Source of the DNA: Flagellimonas algicola
Lineage (GTDB): Bacteria > Bacteroidota > Bacteroidia > Flavobacteriales > Flavobacteriaceae
Length of the DNA: 64,000 nt
NCBI RefSeq assembly: GCF_005937185.1
Contig: NZ_VCNI01000001.1
Span: forward strand, 1,174,657 to 1,238,656
Direction of reading: 5' to 3'
A model generated the notes under the pieces. It worked only from the letters and a program-made list of their open reading frames with translations. It made no database searches and was not told the origin of the DNA. The position numbers were made by a program, and so were the translations under genes. Positions 8,924 to 18,581 of this stretch are shown piece after piece. Positions within the stretch are counted from its first letter, which is position 1. Each line of letters begins with the position of its first letter.

Positions 8924-10449
8924 CTTTAAGAATTATCCCCATAATTTTACTCCTTACCTCCTTTCAAAGTCTGTTTTCGCAGGCCAATACGGAAGTGTAC
9001 CTTTTTGATTTAAGCTTGGAAAACGGAAATCCAGTGCTATCCAATCCCAAAAACATTTCAAACAATCACGGCTATGACAACCAACCCTCTTTCATGGATG
9101 ATCATACCATCCTGTTTTCGGCAACCCGAGCTGATCAAACCGATATCAAAAAATTCAACATTGAAAGGGGAAGCACGTCGGAATGGGTGAGCAATACGCC
9201 AACGGGAAGTGAATATTCTCCTTTAAAAATTCCGAATAAAAATGCGATATCTTCCATTCGACTGGATCTGGATGGTTTGCAATTGCTGTACGAATACGAT
9301 TTGAAAACAGGGGAATCCAAGCCCATCTTACCCAATCAAAAAGTGGGTTATCACGTCTGGTTCAATGAAGATGTTTTGGTCAATTCTGTTCTTGTTGACA
9401 ATCGCATGGACTTAGTGGTCAGTAACATAAAGGAAGGCACGCAAAAAACCATAGCCCGAAATGCTGGTCGATCCTTTCATAAAATTCCCGACACCAACTT
9501 GGTCAGTTACGTGAGTAAGGCAAGTCAACCTTGGGAAATTCGCTCATTGGATCCCATCAGTGGACTTACTAAGAAAATTGCCGATATCCCTAACCAAAGT
9601 GAGGATGTTTGCTGGTTAAATGGACAAATACTACTTGCCGGGATGGGTAAATCCATTCTCAAATTTGATATCTCAACGGATAAAGAATGGCAGATGGTTA
9701 TGGAATTTGATTTGGATGAGATCAATAACATTACCCGAATGGCCATCAATCCAAGTGGTAATCGTTTGGCCTTTGTTGCAGAGGTATCTCCGATAAGCGT
9801 TATTGACCGGCAGGTCCAGACCTTCAATGATCGGGATCTGTTTGGATTTGTCTCCAATTATAGTGAGGATGTGGTGGTGGAGCGATTTCCAAATAACCCT
9901 ATGTATGTGGGTCGACAGAAAATGACCGATAGTTACGATCGCTTCTACCAAAACACCAAAGAGGCCAAAGTTGAAGTAGTTAAGCGCATCAGAATTGGAA
10001 ATACTGTCATAGATGAGGAAATCACCCTGGTAGACGGGAGAAAAGGGCATCAAGTGGCTCTTTATGAGGTAAAGAACGGGTTCATCGCTTCCATGCGGTT
10101 TATATTTCCAGATCGGGAAACCAATGATACCGAGGCCGTGGTGCAATCCCAGTTGGATGCGTATAACGCAAGGGATATAGATGCCTTTATGGCGACCTAT
10201 GCAGATGATATTGAACTTTTCAACTTTCCAAACGAGTCCTTTATGAAAGGGAAAACGAAAATGAAAGCCAGATACGAAGAGTTTTTCAAATCCACGCCAA
10301 ATCTCCACTGCGAAATCAAAAACCGCATGGTTATTGGCAACAAAGTGATTGATGAGGAGTATATAACGGGCACCAAATCCAGTTTTAGTGCAGCAGCGAT
10401 TTATGAGGTAGAAGATGGAAAAATCACTAAGGTTACCTTTATCCGGTAA
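8920..10449 (+). CDS. Exported TolB-like propeller protein with tandem NTF2-like domains
   Basis: 509 residues with a signal peptide (MTLRIIPIILLLTSFQSLFS, cleavage near residue 20). Residues about 25-300 look like a PD40/TolB-type beta-propeller (DNQPSFMDDHTILFSATR is a typical blade). Two NTF2/SnoaL-like modules follow: about 310-400 and 404-509, each carrying GNxVIDEE and an ALYEV/AIYEV strand, so they are clearly repeats of one another; the first copy seems shorter at its N-terminus. The start codon overlaps the stop of the trehalose gene (ATGA). Its role is unknown; NTF2-like domains can bind small ligands or act as isomerases. The coupling to trehalose synthesis is odd because this protein is exported and the enzyme is not. 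Confidence 0.75.
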   Translation: MTLRIIPIILLLTSFQSLFSQANTEVYLFDLSLENGNPVLSNPKNISNNHGYDNQPSFMDDHTILFSATRADQTDIKKFNIERGSTSEWVSNTPTGSEYSPLKIPNKNAISSIRLDLDGLQLLYEYDLKTGESKPILPNQKVGYHVWFNEDVLVNSVLVDNRMDLVVSNIKEGTQKTIARNAGRSFHKIPDTNLVSYVSKASQPWEIRSLDPISGLTKKIADIPNQSEDVCWLNGQILLAGMGKSILKFDISTDKEWQMVMEFDLDEINNITRMAINPSGNRLAFVAEVSPISVIDRQVQTFNDRDLFGFVSNYSEDVVVERFPNNPMYVGRQKMTDSYDRFYQNTKEAKVEVVKRIRIGNTVIDEEITLVDGRKGHQVALYEVKNGFIASMRFIFPDRETNDTEAVVQSQLDAYNARDIDAFMATYADDIELFNFPNESFMKGKTKMKARYEEFFKSTPNLHCEIKNRMVIGNKVIDEEYITGTKSSFSAAAIYEVEDGKITKVTFIR

Positions 10450-10532
10450 GGGTCGTCGTATTAGCCAGACCAACATTTAGAAAATTCCTTAGCTTTTGTT
10501 ACATTCACAACTCATTTTTAAAATCCCAACCC

Positions 10533-11036
10533 ATGAAATTATCCTTTTTCCTAGGACTACTGTCCTTCATTTATCTAAATCCCACCATGGCCCAAACTGA
10601 ATTCGATAAACCTTATATATCCATTGGAGTGGCAGTAACAGATTTAGAAACCTCCTTAGACTTCTATACCAATATCATTGGAATGAAAGAATTGGGAGAA
10701 TTCTCCGTGACCGACGAAATGGCAAAAAAAACAGGTTTGACCGGGGGAAAAGCTTTCGATGTCACAGTTTTAAAGCTTTATGATGATCCCAATGCAACAG
10801 AGTATAAATTGATGTCCTTTGGCAACGAAAAAAATGAGGAGGAAAAGCACATTCAAGACCGCAATGGAATGCGGTACATTACCATCTTTTATAAATCCTT
10901 GGATGCCGTAACCCAAAGATTGGAAGACCACAACATTGCAATACTTAGCCAGAAACCAACCCTCATTCCTGATGGGAGGAAATTTATATTGGTACAGGAT
11001 CCAGACGGAACCTTCATTGAACTGATAGGAAATTAA
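10533..11036 (+). CDS. Exported VOC (glyoxalase/bleomycin-resistance fold) protein
   Basis: 167 residues. A signal peptide (about 1-20, ending in MAQ) is followed by a single vicinal-oxygen-chelate domain: ISIGVAVTDLETSLDFYTNI at the start and LVQDPDGTFIELIGN at the end, where DPDG...E is the usual closing strand with a metal-ligand Glu. VOC proteins act as lyases, dioxygenases or ligand binders; the substrate is unknown. The stop ends one base before the next start codon, so it is likely cotranscribed with the M28 peptidase. Periplasmic VOC domains are less common than cytoplasmic ones. Confidence 0.8.
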   Translation: MKLSFFLGLLSFIYLNPTMAQTEFDKPYISIGVAVTDLETSLDFYTNIIGMKELGEFSVTDEMAKKTGLTGGKAFDVTVLKLYDDPNATEYKLMSFGNEKNEEEKHIQDRNGMRYITIFYKSLDAVTQRLEDHNIAILSQKPTLIPDGRKFILVQDPDGTFIELIGN

Positions 11037-11037
11037 A

Positions 11038-12372
11038 ATGAAAAGAAATTACATCCTTCTCATTGCGCTTTTTAGTGCTTCTTTTGTCTTTTCGCAGACT
11101 GATCCCAGACTTTATGATATCATCAATTCAGTATCTGCTGAAAGGATTAAAAATGACGTGACCACATTAGCCAACTTCGGCACACGGCATACTTTGAGCG
11201 ATACGGTTTCGCAAACCCGAGGCATTGGAGCAGCTCGTCGATGGATCAAATCTGAATTTGAAAACACATCTGCCTCCTGTAATGGGTGTCTGGAAGTTTT
11301 CTATCAAAAAAACTTGGTTAAAAAAGAGGAAGGTCAGCGTATTGTCAAAGATGTCTGGGTAGTCAATGTGGTGGCGGTTCAGCGTGGCACCAAATACCCT
11401 AACCGATATATTATTATGAGTGGGGATATTGATTCTCGCGTAAGTGACCCTAACAATTACACTTCGGACTCACCCGGCGCCAACGATAATGCCAGTGGAA
11501 TGGCCGGAACTTTGGAAGCAGCCAGGGTACTCTCCAACTACCAATTTGAGAACAGCATTATGTATGTGGGACTATCTGGGGAAGAACAAGGTCTCTTTGG
11601 GGGCAAGGGTTTGGCAAACCATGCCAAGGAAAAAGGATGGGAGATCATTGGTATCATGAACAACGACATGATTGGAAACATAACCGGGGTTGATGGTGTA
11701 GTAAGCAATCGAGATTTCCGCATCTTCTCAGAACCGGTTCCGCCCAATGAGACAGAACAACAACGAAGAGCAAGACGATTTTATGGTGGCGAAGTAGACG
11801 GCATTTCAAGACAACTGGCCCGTTACGTCCATAAAACCACTCAAACCTATATGCCAGAAATGAACCCAATCATGGTATATCGGCTAGATCGATTTGGTAG
11901 AGGGGGTCACCACAGACCTTTCAACGACGTCGGTTTTGCTGGGATTAGAATAATGGAAGCCCATGAGAATTACACTCAGCAACATCAAGATATAAGGGTG
12001 GAGGACGGCATTTCCTATGGCGATGTATTGGAACATGTCAACTTTGATTATGCCAAAAAGCTTACTGCGGTTAATGCCATTAATTTGGCGTCAATAGCTT
12101 GGGCTCCCCCAGCCCCAACAACCGTTGAAATTGGAGGAATTGTGGAGCCTTCGGCCAAGCTCAAATGGAGCAAGGTAGATGGCGCTGTGGGGTACAAAAT
12201 CTATTGGAGGGACACTACCTCCCCTACCTGGGACAACCACAAATCTGTTGGGAATGTCACTGAATTTGTCCTAGACGGCATTGTTGTTGATAATTTCTTT
12301 TTTGGGATAGCTGCGGTCGGAGCAGATGGGCATGAGAGCCCAGTAGTGTTTCCCAATAAAGTGTTCAGATAG
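11038..12372 (+). CDS. M28 family metallopeptidase with C-terminal Fn3-like domain; one zinc-ligand His replaced by Asp
   Basis: 444-residue exported protein (signal peptide about 1-19, ending in FSQ). The M28 aminopeptidase core shows SPGANDNASG (bridging Asp), SGEEQGLFG (Glu ligand and catalytic Glu), NNDMIGN (Asp ligand) and HENYTQQHQD (C-terminal His). The first ligand motif, normally H-x-D, reads GDIDSR: the codon at 11425-11427 is GAT (Asp130) where His is expected. Residues about 355-440 form a fibronectin type III-like domain (LKWSKVDGAVGYKIYWRD). No type IX C-terminal sorting domain was seen. The substitution could alter metal affinity or mark an inactive relative. It is probably in one transcript with the VOC gene and the M1 peptidase. 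Confidence 0.85.
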   Translation: MKRNYILLIALFSASFVFSQTDPRLYDIINSVSAERIKNDVTTLANFGTRHTLSDTVSQTRGIGAARRWIKSEFENTSASCNGCLEVFYQKNLVKKEEGQRIVKDVWVVNVVAVQRGTKYPNRYIIMSGDIDSRVSDPNNYTSDSPGANDNASGMAGTLEAARVLSNYQFENSIMYVGLSGEEQGLFGGKGLANHAKEKGWEIIGIMNNDMIGNITGVDGVVSNRDFRIFSEPVPPNETEQQRRARRFYGGEVDGISRQLARYVHKTTQTYMPEMNPIMVYRLDRFGRGGHHRPFNDVGFAGIRIMEAHENYTQQHQDIRVEDGISYGDVLEHVNFDYAKKLTAVNAINLASIAWAPPAPTTVEIGGIVEPSAKLKWSKVDGAVGYKIYWRDTTSPTWDNHKSVGNVTEFVLDGIVVDNFFFGIAAVGADGHESPVVFPNKVFR

Positions 12373-12408
12373 GTTGAGACCTTTAAAAATCATACTAAAC
12401 GTGTTGGA

Positions 12409-14025
12409 ATGAAAAATAAAATTGTTTTAAGTGTAATGCTTTTGGGAATAATGACAGGCGTATCCGCTCAAATGTTTACCCAACTGGACACGCTAAGGGG
12501 CAGTATTACCCCAGAAAGGGAATGGTGGGATGTGAGTTATTACGACCTGAACCTCAAGGTAGACCCTGAAGCAGAATATATTTCAGGCTTCAATCGTATT
12601 AGATATAAGGTTCTCAAAGAAGCAGATGTCATCCAAATTGACCTACAGCGACCCTTACAAATTGATGAGGTAACCCAGGACAATCAACCCTTGGAGTTTA
12701 CCTCAATAGGCCCTGCCCACTTTGTCAAACTAAAAAAGAAACAACGCAAAGGGGATTACAACGAACTTAAGGTCGTCTATTCCGGAGAACCAAGAAAAGC
12801 TGTCCGCGCACCTTGGGATGGAGGGTTTTCATGGAGCAGGGACGATAACAACCTGCCTTTTGCCGCTACCTCATGCCAGGGCTTGGGCGCCAGTGTTTGG
12901 TGGCCCAACAAGGATCATATGTACGACGAGGTGGACAGCATGCGCATTAGTGTGGATGTTCCCAAGAACTTGATGAACGTTTCCAATGGCAGACTGATTG
13001 AAACCAGTGAAGGTGATACCACCAAAAATTTTACGTGGTTTGTTTCCAATCCCATTAACAACTACTGCGTAAATGTGAATATTGGGGATTACGTCCATTT
13101 TGGGGAAAAATACGAAGGTGAGAAGGGTGCTTTGGATGTGGATTATTATGTGCTTCGGGATAATTTGGACAAGGCTAAAGAGCAATTCAAACAAACTTCC
13201 ATGATGTTGGAAGCCTTTGAACATTGGTTTGGCCCCTACCCTTTTTATGAAGATAGTTTTAAACTGGTAGAGGTACCCTACTTGGGAATGGAACACCAAA
13301 GTTCTGTAACCTATGGAAATAAATATCAGAATGGGTATCTGGGTCGTGACCTTTCCGGTTCCGGATGGGGATTGAAGTTCGATTTTATCATTATCCATGA
13401 AGGTGGACATGAGTGGTTTGCCAACAATATCACCTACAAGGATATTGCCGATATGTGGATCCATGAGTCTTTTACAGCCTATTCTGAAAATCTTTATCTG
13501 GACTACCATTATGGCAAAAAAGCCTCTGCAGCGTATGTTATTGGAACCCGAAAAAACATCAGAAACGATAGACCCATCATTGGCCCATACAACGTAAATA
13601 AGTCTGGTTCTGGAGACATGTACTATAAGGGAGCAAACATGTTGCACACCTTGCGACAACTGCTGGAAGACGATAAGCTTTGGAGAGCTATTTTAAGGGG
13701 ATTGAATGAGGAGTTTTACCATCAAACCGTTACTACGAAGCAAATTGAAAACTATATCAGCAAGAAAACCAAAAAAGACTTGTCCGCTTTCTTCAATCAA
13801 TATCTGAGAACTGCAATGATCCCCAAATTGGAATACAAACAAGAGGGGGATGCGTTACGTTTTAGATATGTGGATGTTGTAGAAGATTTTGACATGCCCA
13901 TTCGCCTCTTTGTTGATAGTAAGGAGCAGTGGATTTATCCCAATTCGGAATGGAAAACGGAAAAGTTGAGTGGCACTACCTTGGTCTTTGATGAGAACTT
14001 TTATATTGAGACTGAACAAATCTAA
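12409..14025 (+). CDS. M1 family zinc aminopeptidase, exported
   Basis: 538 residues, with signal peptide about 1-20 (ending in SAQ). The zinc site is complete: HEGGH at 330-334 and Glu353 in WIHESFTAYSENLY, the HExxH-X18-E arrangement of M1 gluzincins. LGMEHQSSVTYGN stands where the GxMEN-type exopeptidase loop is expected. The N-terminal beta-sandwich domain precedes it (about 25-220). Without the C-terminal HEAT-like domain of aminopeptidase N it is a short bacterial type. It follows the M28 gene by 36 bases, and its stop codon abuts the start of the YdeI-like gene (TAA ATG). Together with M28 it suggests breakdown of peptides outside the cytoplasm. Confidence 0.9.
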   Translation: MKNKIVLSVMLLGIMTGVSAQMFTQLDTLRGSITPEREWWDVSYYDLNLKVDPEAEYISGFNRIRYKVLKEADVIQIDLQRPLQIDEVTQDNQPLEFTSIGPAHFVKLKKKQRKGDYNELKVVYSGEPRKAVRAPWDGGFSWSRDDNNLPFAATSCQGLGASVWWPNKDHMYDEVDSMRISVDVPKNLMNVSNGRLIETSEGDTTKNFTWFVSNPINNYCVNVNIGDYVHFGEKYEGEKGALDVDYYVLRDNLDKAKEQFKQTSMMLEAFEHWFGPYPFYEDSFKLVEVPYLGMEHQSSVTYGNKYQNGYLGRDLSGSGWGLKFDFIIIHEGGHEWFANNITYKDIADMWIHESFTAYSENLYLDYHYGKKASAAYVIGTRKNIRNDRPIIGPYNVNKSGSGDMYYKGANMLHTLRQLLEDDKLWRAILRGLNEEFYHQTVTTKQIENYISKKTKKDLSAFFNQYLRTAMIPKLEYKQEGDALRFRYVDVVEDFDMPIRLFVDSKEQWIYPNSEWKTEKLSGTTLVFDENFYIETEQI

Positions 14026-14601
14026 ATGAAGGAAATTCCGGAACATTATTTTAAAAATGATGCTGAGTGGCGCAAATGGCTGCATAATCATCACGATTCC
14101 TCTGCAGGGATTTATCTGATTCTATATAAAGTGGATCATCCCATGGAAAGTATGCGATGGGAGGAAGCCGTAAGGGTTGCCTTATGCTATGGATGGATTG
14201 ACAGTACGGTAAAAAGTCTGGGAGAGGGCAAACGTAGGCAATACTTTTGTCCTAGAAAACCCAAAAGTGTATGGAGCAAGGTCAACAAGGACCACATTGA
14301 AGAATTGATGGCTAGTGACCAAATGCACCAAAGTGGTTTGGAATCCATTAAAATAGCCAAGGATAATGGTTCTTGGATTGCATTGGACGATGTGGAAAAC
14401 TGCGTAGTTCCTCCCGATCTACAAAAGGCTTTCAATCGAAATAAAAAGGCATTTTCCAACTTTCAAAGTTTTACCCGGTCGCAAAAAAAGAGTTACCTCT
14501 ATTGGTTAAACCAAGCCAAAAGGGAAGAAACCCGGCAAAAGCGGATTGTGGAAATCATCGATGGATGTAAAAAGAACATTAAATCCAGAAGCGCTAGATA
14601 G
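14026..14601 (+). CDS. YdeI/OmpD-associated family protein
   Basis: 191-residue cytoplasmic protein. The N-terminal half carries the YdeI signature (DAEWRKWLHNHH, MRWEEAVRVALCYGWIDS, QYFCPRKPKSVWSKVN), and the C-terminal helical part has SFTRSQKKSYLYWLNQAKRE followed by a basic end. Family members have been linked to resistance to polymyxin, bacteriocins or peptide antibiotics, but the biochemical activity is not known. It starts directly after the M1 peptidase stop codon with no spacer, so it is very likely cotranscribed. A second, damaged YdeI-type gene lies at 29009-29491. Confidence 0.85.
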   Translation: MKEIPEHYFKNDAEWRKWLHNHHDSSAGIYLILYKVDHPMESMRWEEAVRVALCYGWIDSTVKSLGEGKRRQYFCPRKPKSVWSKVNKDHIEELMASDQMHQSGLESIKIAKDNGSWIALDDVENCVVPPDLQKAFNRNKKAFSNFQSFTRSQKKSYLYWLNQAKREETRQKRIVEIIDGCKKNIKSRSAR

Positions 14602-14735
14602 TTCTTTAAGTTTTGTCAGAGAATTCTGTTCCAAAATTTGTTCGTTTATCCAATATCCCTGATATTTAATCGCATAAAATTAGGTACAAGATCCCAACGC
14701 TATATCTTGCCAACCATCAACCTTTATTGCTATAG

Positions 14736-16589
14736 ATGACCAAATCAAAAATCAACCTCATCCCTTTATCTCTTTTCGTTTTATTTTTTAATAGCTGTTC
14801 TTTTCAATTTTCGGAGGACTTTTTTGCCGATTTGGAGGATCAAGGCTCCAACGCCCTCATCACGGTTGAACCTTTTGAAGATGGCGTTAGTCTGAATGCA
14901 CCAAGAACGGTTTCCTATAGTTTCAACAGCGACCCTAGGCATAGGCTGTATAGCATCAATGTTGACATTGATGGCCAAGGTATATTGGGAACTCAAGATC
15001 GTACAGGTTCGTTCGTTGTCAACACGGACGCCCTCTCCGAAGGAGAGCATACGCTGAGAGTTCGCTATCAATACTCGTCTGGAACCGGAAGTTTGGCCGA
15101 TTTAAATGACCTGGAAAGAATGGAGGGTTCCATTGCCTATACGTTTACGGTAGACAAGTCAAGTCCAGATCCTATAACGCTTACTAATGTCGATGTCAGC
15201 GAGGGTACCATTTGGATACGATGGGAGGATGTTGGGCAGCAAAATTTTGACGAGGCTCTTCTTTTGGTCTATGATCCAGAGGACAACCGGATACTTCGTC
15301 AAATTGAGCTTACCCCAGAAGATATTTTGGCCGGAGAATTCAATGATGCCCTGAGCACAAATCTCGAATTGGAATATGAGATAATGCTAAGTAACAGATA
15401 CGCCGAATCCACGGGCAATCGTATGGGTATTTCCTTGGACTACCCAAGTTTAAGAGGACAAGTTATCAATGATTCGCAATATAGAGTTCTATGGACAGAA
15501 CATCCCTTGTACGGCAATTTTGATTTATACACCTATAACATGAGGCCCAATAATACCTTTGTTGATTTGAGCAACCGAGGAGGGGAACTCATCGTGGATG
15601 ATGCCCCAGTCTTTGGACAGACTGAAGTTCATTCCTTGAATTTACAACGAGAAAATGACTTTACCTACCTCCATTTTGTTTCAGGAGAAATGCACTTTGG
15701 GGAGACTTTTGAGGCCAAAAGCGGCGAAAATTATGTCATGAGCACCACACGGAATTCGATTTTCACGGTTGTGCTTGATGGTGGCACAACCCATAACGCC
15801 CCAAGAGATGTGATAATTCATGAATTGGATCCCGAAACTTTGGAGATTGTTGCCTCCAGAAACTATTTTACCATTACCGACAGCTTTGCCAATTTAACGG
15901 TAGATCCAATTTCGAACAACTTGATACTGGACCTAAGCGATTCCACCTATTTGATTGATGTGAATACCCTTGAAATTTTAAGTTCTTGGAATGCGGCGGA
16001 CTATTCGGCAGACACCCACAACATCCACACCTACTATAGGAATGGTTTCATTATTTTGGAAAAGCTCAGTCGGGAATCTTTGTCCATTTATGATGCCAAC
16101 ACGCAAAACTTGCTATATCAATCCAATATTGAGTATCAATTTTTTATTGCAGATGATGGAGAAACCTTTATTAACAACAATGCAGTTTATCGCTGGGATG
16201 GAAGCACCTTCAATGAAGTACTTGCTATAAGCAAAATTGGAAATGTTTCGTTACATGAGGCTTTCTTTGTTCCCAATCAGGGCATTGTGGTTTACAGTAA
16301 CATTAATGGCAATCCCGTTATTTACGATTATGTAGCGGATACCTCACAGACTATTCCCCAGCTTACCGGGATTGATGACATCAAATATGACCCTGTTTCA
16401 GATAAACTATGCATGTTTAAACGTGATCCGGATGATTCCAGCAATGATATTGCCCATTTGTATTCACTGACCAACGGAGTTGAGAAGCAGCTTAAGGTTT
16501 TTGTGGATTTTTCAACACGGTATTATCACTATTTAAATGAGAAACTAATCTCCAATCAGGGGCTTTACCTACAAGATTACTTTAACTAA
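14736..16589 (+). CDS. Lipoprotein of unknown function, beta-rich
   Basis: 617 residues. The N-terminus is a lipoprotein signal (MTKSKINLIPLSLFVLFFNS followed by Cys21). The mature chain is acidic and beta-rich: an Ig-like region about 40-140 (GEHTLRVRYQYSSGTG), a second sandwich about 145-230, then repeated short strands to the end, which look like an irregular propeller (NLILDLSDSTYLIDVNTLEI, PVIYDYVADTSQTIPQ). No catalytic motif was recognised. A 9-base gap separates it from the next gene, which encodes an exported beta-rich protein, so the two probably form a surface-protein pair. Confidence 0.75.
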   Translation: MTKSKINLIPLSLFVLFFNSCSFQFSEDFFADLEDQGSNALITVEPFEDGVSLNAPRTVSYSFNSDPRHRLYSINVDIDGQGILGTQDRTGSFVVNTDALSEGEHTLRVRYQYSSGTGSLADLNDLERMEGSIAYTFTVDKSSPDPITLTNVDVSEGTIWIRWEDVGQQNFDEALLLVYDPEDNRILRQIELTPEDILAGEFNDALSTNLELEYEIMLSNRYAESTGNRMGISLDYPSLRGQVINDSQYRVLWTEHPLYGNFDLYTYNMRPNNTFVDLSNRGGELIVDDAPVFGQTEVHSLNLQRENDFTYLHFVSGEMHFGETFEAKSGENYVMSTTRNSIFTVVLDGGTTHNAPRDVIIHELDPETLEIVASRNYFTITDSFANLTVDPISNNLILDLSDSTYLIDVNTLEILSSWNAADYSADTHNIHTYYRNGFIILEKLSRESLSIYDANTQNLLYQSNIEYQFFIADDGETFINNNAVYRWDGSTFNEVLAISKIGNVSLHEAFFVPNQGIVVYSNINGNPVIYDYVADTSQTIPQLTGIDDIKYDPVSDKLCMFKRDPDDSSNDIAHLYSLTNGVEKQLKVFVDFSTRYYHYLNEKLISNQGLYLQDYFN

Positions 16590-16598
16590 CCCATTGCC

Positions 16599-17291
16599 AT
16601 GAAATCAATATTCAAATTTCTAGCTCTATTACTTTTATCACATAGTGCTATAGCCCAAAGCGGAAGTATTTTTGCCGAAATCAATTACAATACCTTTTCC
16701 CATAAGAATCTTCAGAGTTTCCAGCAGGAATTCGTTCAGGACATTCCACAGGTTGATTTAAGGGTGAACGACAATTTTCCAGCTCATGTGGGCTTTACCG
16801 TGGGTTATAAAATAAATGCTATAAACACTTCCATTTTTGCCAGTTACAATAGTACAGGTGGCAAAATCTCGTACTCCGATTTTTCGGGAGTGATTCGTCT
16901 AACCCAGCCATTAAACGGCTATACCCTCGGCGGTATATACCATTTAAGCCTGTTACGAAACGATAGGAATAACGCGTTGTCTTTAAGTTTGAAAGGATTT
17001 GGCACCTATTCAACCTTGGATATTAAAAGCTATAACGAAACTTTGGGTGTGGTCACGGAGGAAGAAATAGGTGTACATTCCATTGATTATGGGGTTGGAG
17101 TTGGTCTAATCTATGAATATCCCATCTCCGTAGTCCGTTTGAGAGCTTCAATAGGTTTTGATGCCGTCCTTGGAAACAAACTAACCTTGAATGACAACAA
17201 GGACTTTTTTATTGAAGATAATGGTGGAAGTGCAGTTAAAACAGGTTGGTCAGGCTTAAGAACAGGTATCGGGATTGCCATCCCCATTTAA
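16599..17291 (+). CDS. Probable outer-membrane beta-barrel protein
   Basis: 230 residues with a clear signal peptide (MKSIFKFLALLLLSHSAIAQ, cut near 19-20). The mature part alternates polar and hydrophobic residues with many glycines and aromatic strand ends (LNGYTLGGIYHLSLLRN, YGVGVGLIYEYPISVV, GLRTGIGIAIPI), as in small eight-strand barrels of the OmpA/OmpW kind. No named family was recognised. It directly follows the lipoprotein gene at 14736 and is likely cotranscribed with it; the pair may form a cell-surface unit. Confidence 0.7.
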   Translation: MKSIFKFLALLLLSHSAIAQSGSIFAEINYNTFSHKNLQSFQQEFVQDIPQVDLRVNDNFPAHVGFTVGYKINAINTSIFASYNSTGGKISYSDFSGVIRLTQPLNGYTLGGIYHLSLLRNDRNNALSLSLKGFGTYSTLDIKSYNETLGVVTEEEIGVHSIDYGVGVGLIYEYPISVVRLRASIGFDAVLGNKLTLNDNKDFFIEDNGGSAVKTGWSGLRTGIGIAIPI

Positions 17292-17324
17292 CTTTGAACA
17301 GCATTAAGGTATACATAAAAAAGC

Positions 17325-18581
17325 CTAGCCCTCTTTTCCATACAGTCTGTGATAGACAATAGCCGCTGCACCGCCCATTAGGGAAAATCCAGTAAGCATC
17401 CAGAATACATTTTGATGCCCAAGTTCTTCTCCTTTATGCGCATCAAGTAAGATTCCATAAGCTGGTCCAGCAAAGATATCGGGGGTATACCCTATCAAGG
17501 AAATGAGTCCTACTGCGGTCCCTGTCAACATCAATGGTATTTTGCCTTTCTGCATAACACCAAAATAGAGCGCCCTTGCCGCGTAGATTCCTGCAGCCAC
17601 AATCACTACGGACATAAAAAATAAGGCTGTGGCTGAAGGTCCAATAATTCCTGAACCAAACAGGATTCCCCCCACAATACAGGCTCCAAAACTATACACC
17701 AACCACAATGTAATTCGAAAACGGTCTACCAAGAGTCCCACCAAAATTCCGGTTGCGGGTCTTAAAAACTGGAAAAACGTCCCCGTTTGTGCTGCTTTCA
17801 CCTCGTTATACAACATAACCTCATTGGCATATTGCGATATAATATCCGTAATCTTGTACCCCACATAGGCACAAAGAATAATAATCATCAGCAGCCAAAC
17901 CGAAGGAATTCGCAGTACCTCTCCAATTTCTTTTTTGGAGATACGGTCAACCAATATTTCCCGCTCGTCCATTCCAGATTTCATAAAAACCCAAACCAAG
18001 ACTCCTATAATAGCGATAATTACACAGGAGGTATACACAACGTATTGAAAAGCCATTCTCCGCTCCCCAAGTGAACTGGTATCCACTTCTTCCCCTAGAA
18101 AAAAAGAGAAGATAAGTACACCCAACAAACCAAAAAGAGCTCCCGTAAGTCCACGGCCCCCGTCCAGGAGTCCAAAAGCCTTGCCTTGTGAAGTATCACC
18201 ACCCCACACCCGGGTTGCCTTGATCATGGGTGCCCAAAACAAAAAAATGGTGGTAAAACCCCAATAACCATACAAGACTTGCAGTTGCTTAAAACTGGGA
18301 TAAGTCACAAAAAAAAGACCTCCCAAGGCGGTCATCCATAAAGCAATGGCAATTAATTTTCGAGGTGGGTATTTATCGGCCAAGGGACCACCAAACAGGT
18401 AAGAAATCAAGGCTACAATCCCATAAACTGAAAAGCATAGACCTAATTGGGTGTTGTCCAATTGAAAAACATCTAAAACGGTACTTCTAAAAATTCGAGG
18501 GAGCACAAAGGGAAGGATAAAAACCGCTTCTCCAGCCAGAATCAGTAAAATAAGATAATACCAAGGGGCTTTTTTATCCAT
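17325..18581 (-). CDS. Major facilitator superfamily transporter
   Basis: 418 residues with about 12 hydrophobic segments and a short cytoplasmic loop in the middle (KSGMDEREILVDRISKKEIG, around 195-220). The first-half signature GGPLADKYPPRKL (about 65-77), between helices 2 and 3, is the MFS loop motif; the matching second-half loop is LVDRFRITLW. TM1-2 and the WGFTTIFLFWAP stretch resemble sugar-phosphate/organic-anion symporter branches, but the substrate cannot be named. Monocistronic on the minus strand, convergent with the preceding gene and divergent from the amidohydrolase gene. Confidence 0.88.
   Translation of the reverse strand: MDKKAPWYYLILLILAGEAVFILPFVLPRIFRSTVLDVFQLDNTQLGLCFSVYGIVALISYLFGGPLADKYPPRKLIAIALWMTALGGLFFVTYPSFKQLQVLYGYWGFTTIFLFWAPMIKATRVWGGDTSQGKAFGLLDGGRGLTGALFGLLGVLIFSFFLGEEVDTSSLGERRMAFQYVVYTSCVIIAIIGVLVWVFMKSGMDEREILVDRISKKEIGEVLRIPSVWLLMIIILCAYVGYKITDIISQYANEVMLYNEVKAAQTGTFFQFLRPATGILVGLLVDRFRITLWLVYSFGACIVGGILFGSGIIGPSATALFFMSVVIVAAGIYAARALYFGVMQKGKIPLMLTGTAVGLISLIGYTPDIFAGPAYGILLDAHKGEELGHQNVFWMLTGFSLMGGAAAIVYHRLYGKEG

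Noticed and set aside
9673-10476. 267-codon minus-strand ORF
   Set aside because: It lies wholly antisense to the NTF2-domain gene, encodes an atypical His/Ile/Phe-rich chain and has no recognisable motif; a shadow of the real gene.
12871-13659. 262-codon minus-strand ORF
   Set aside because: Antisense to the M1 peptidase catalytic region; the plus strand has all zinc-site motifs.
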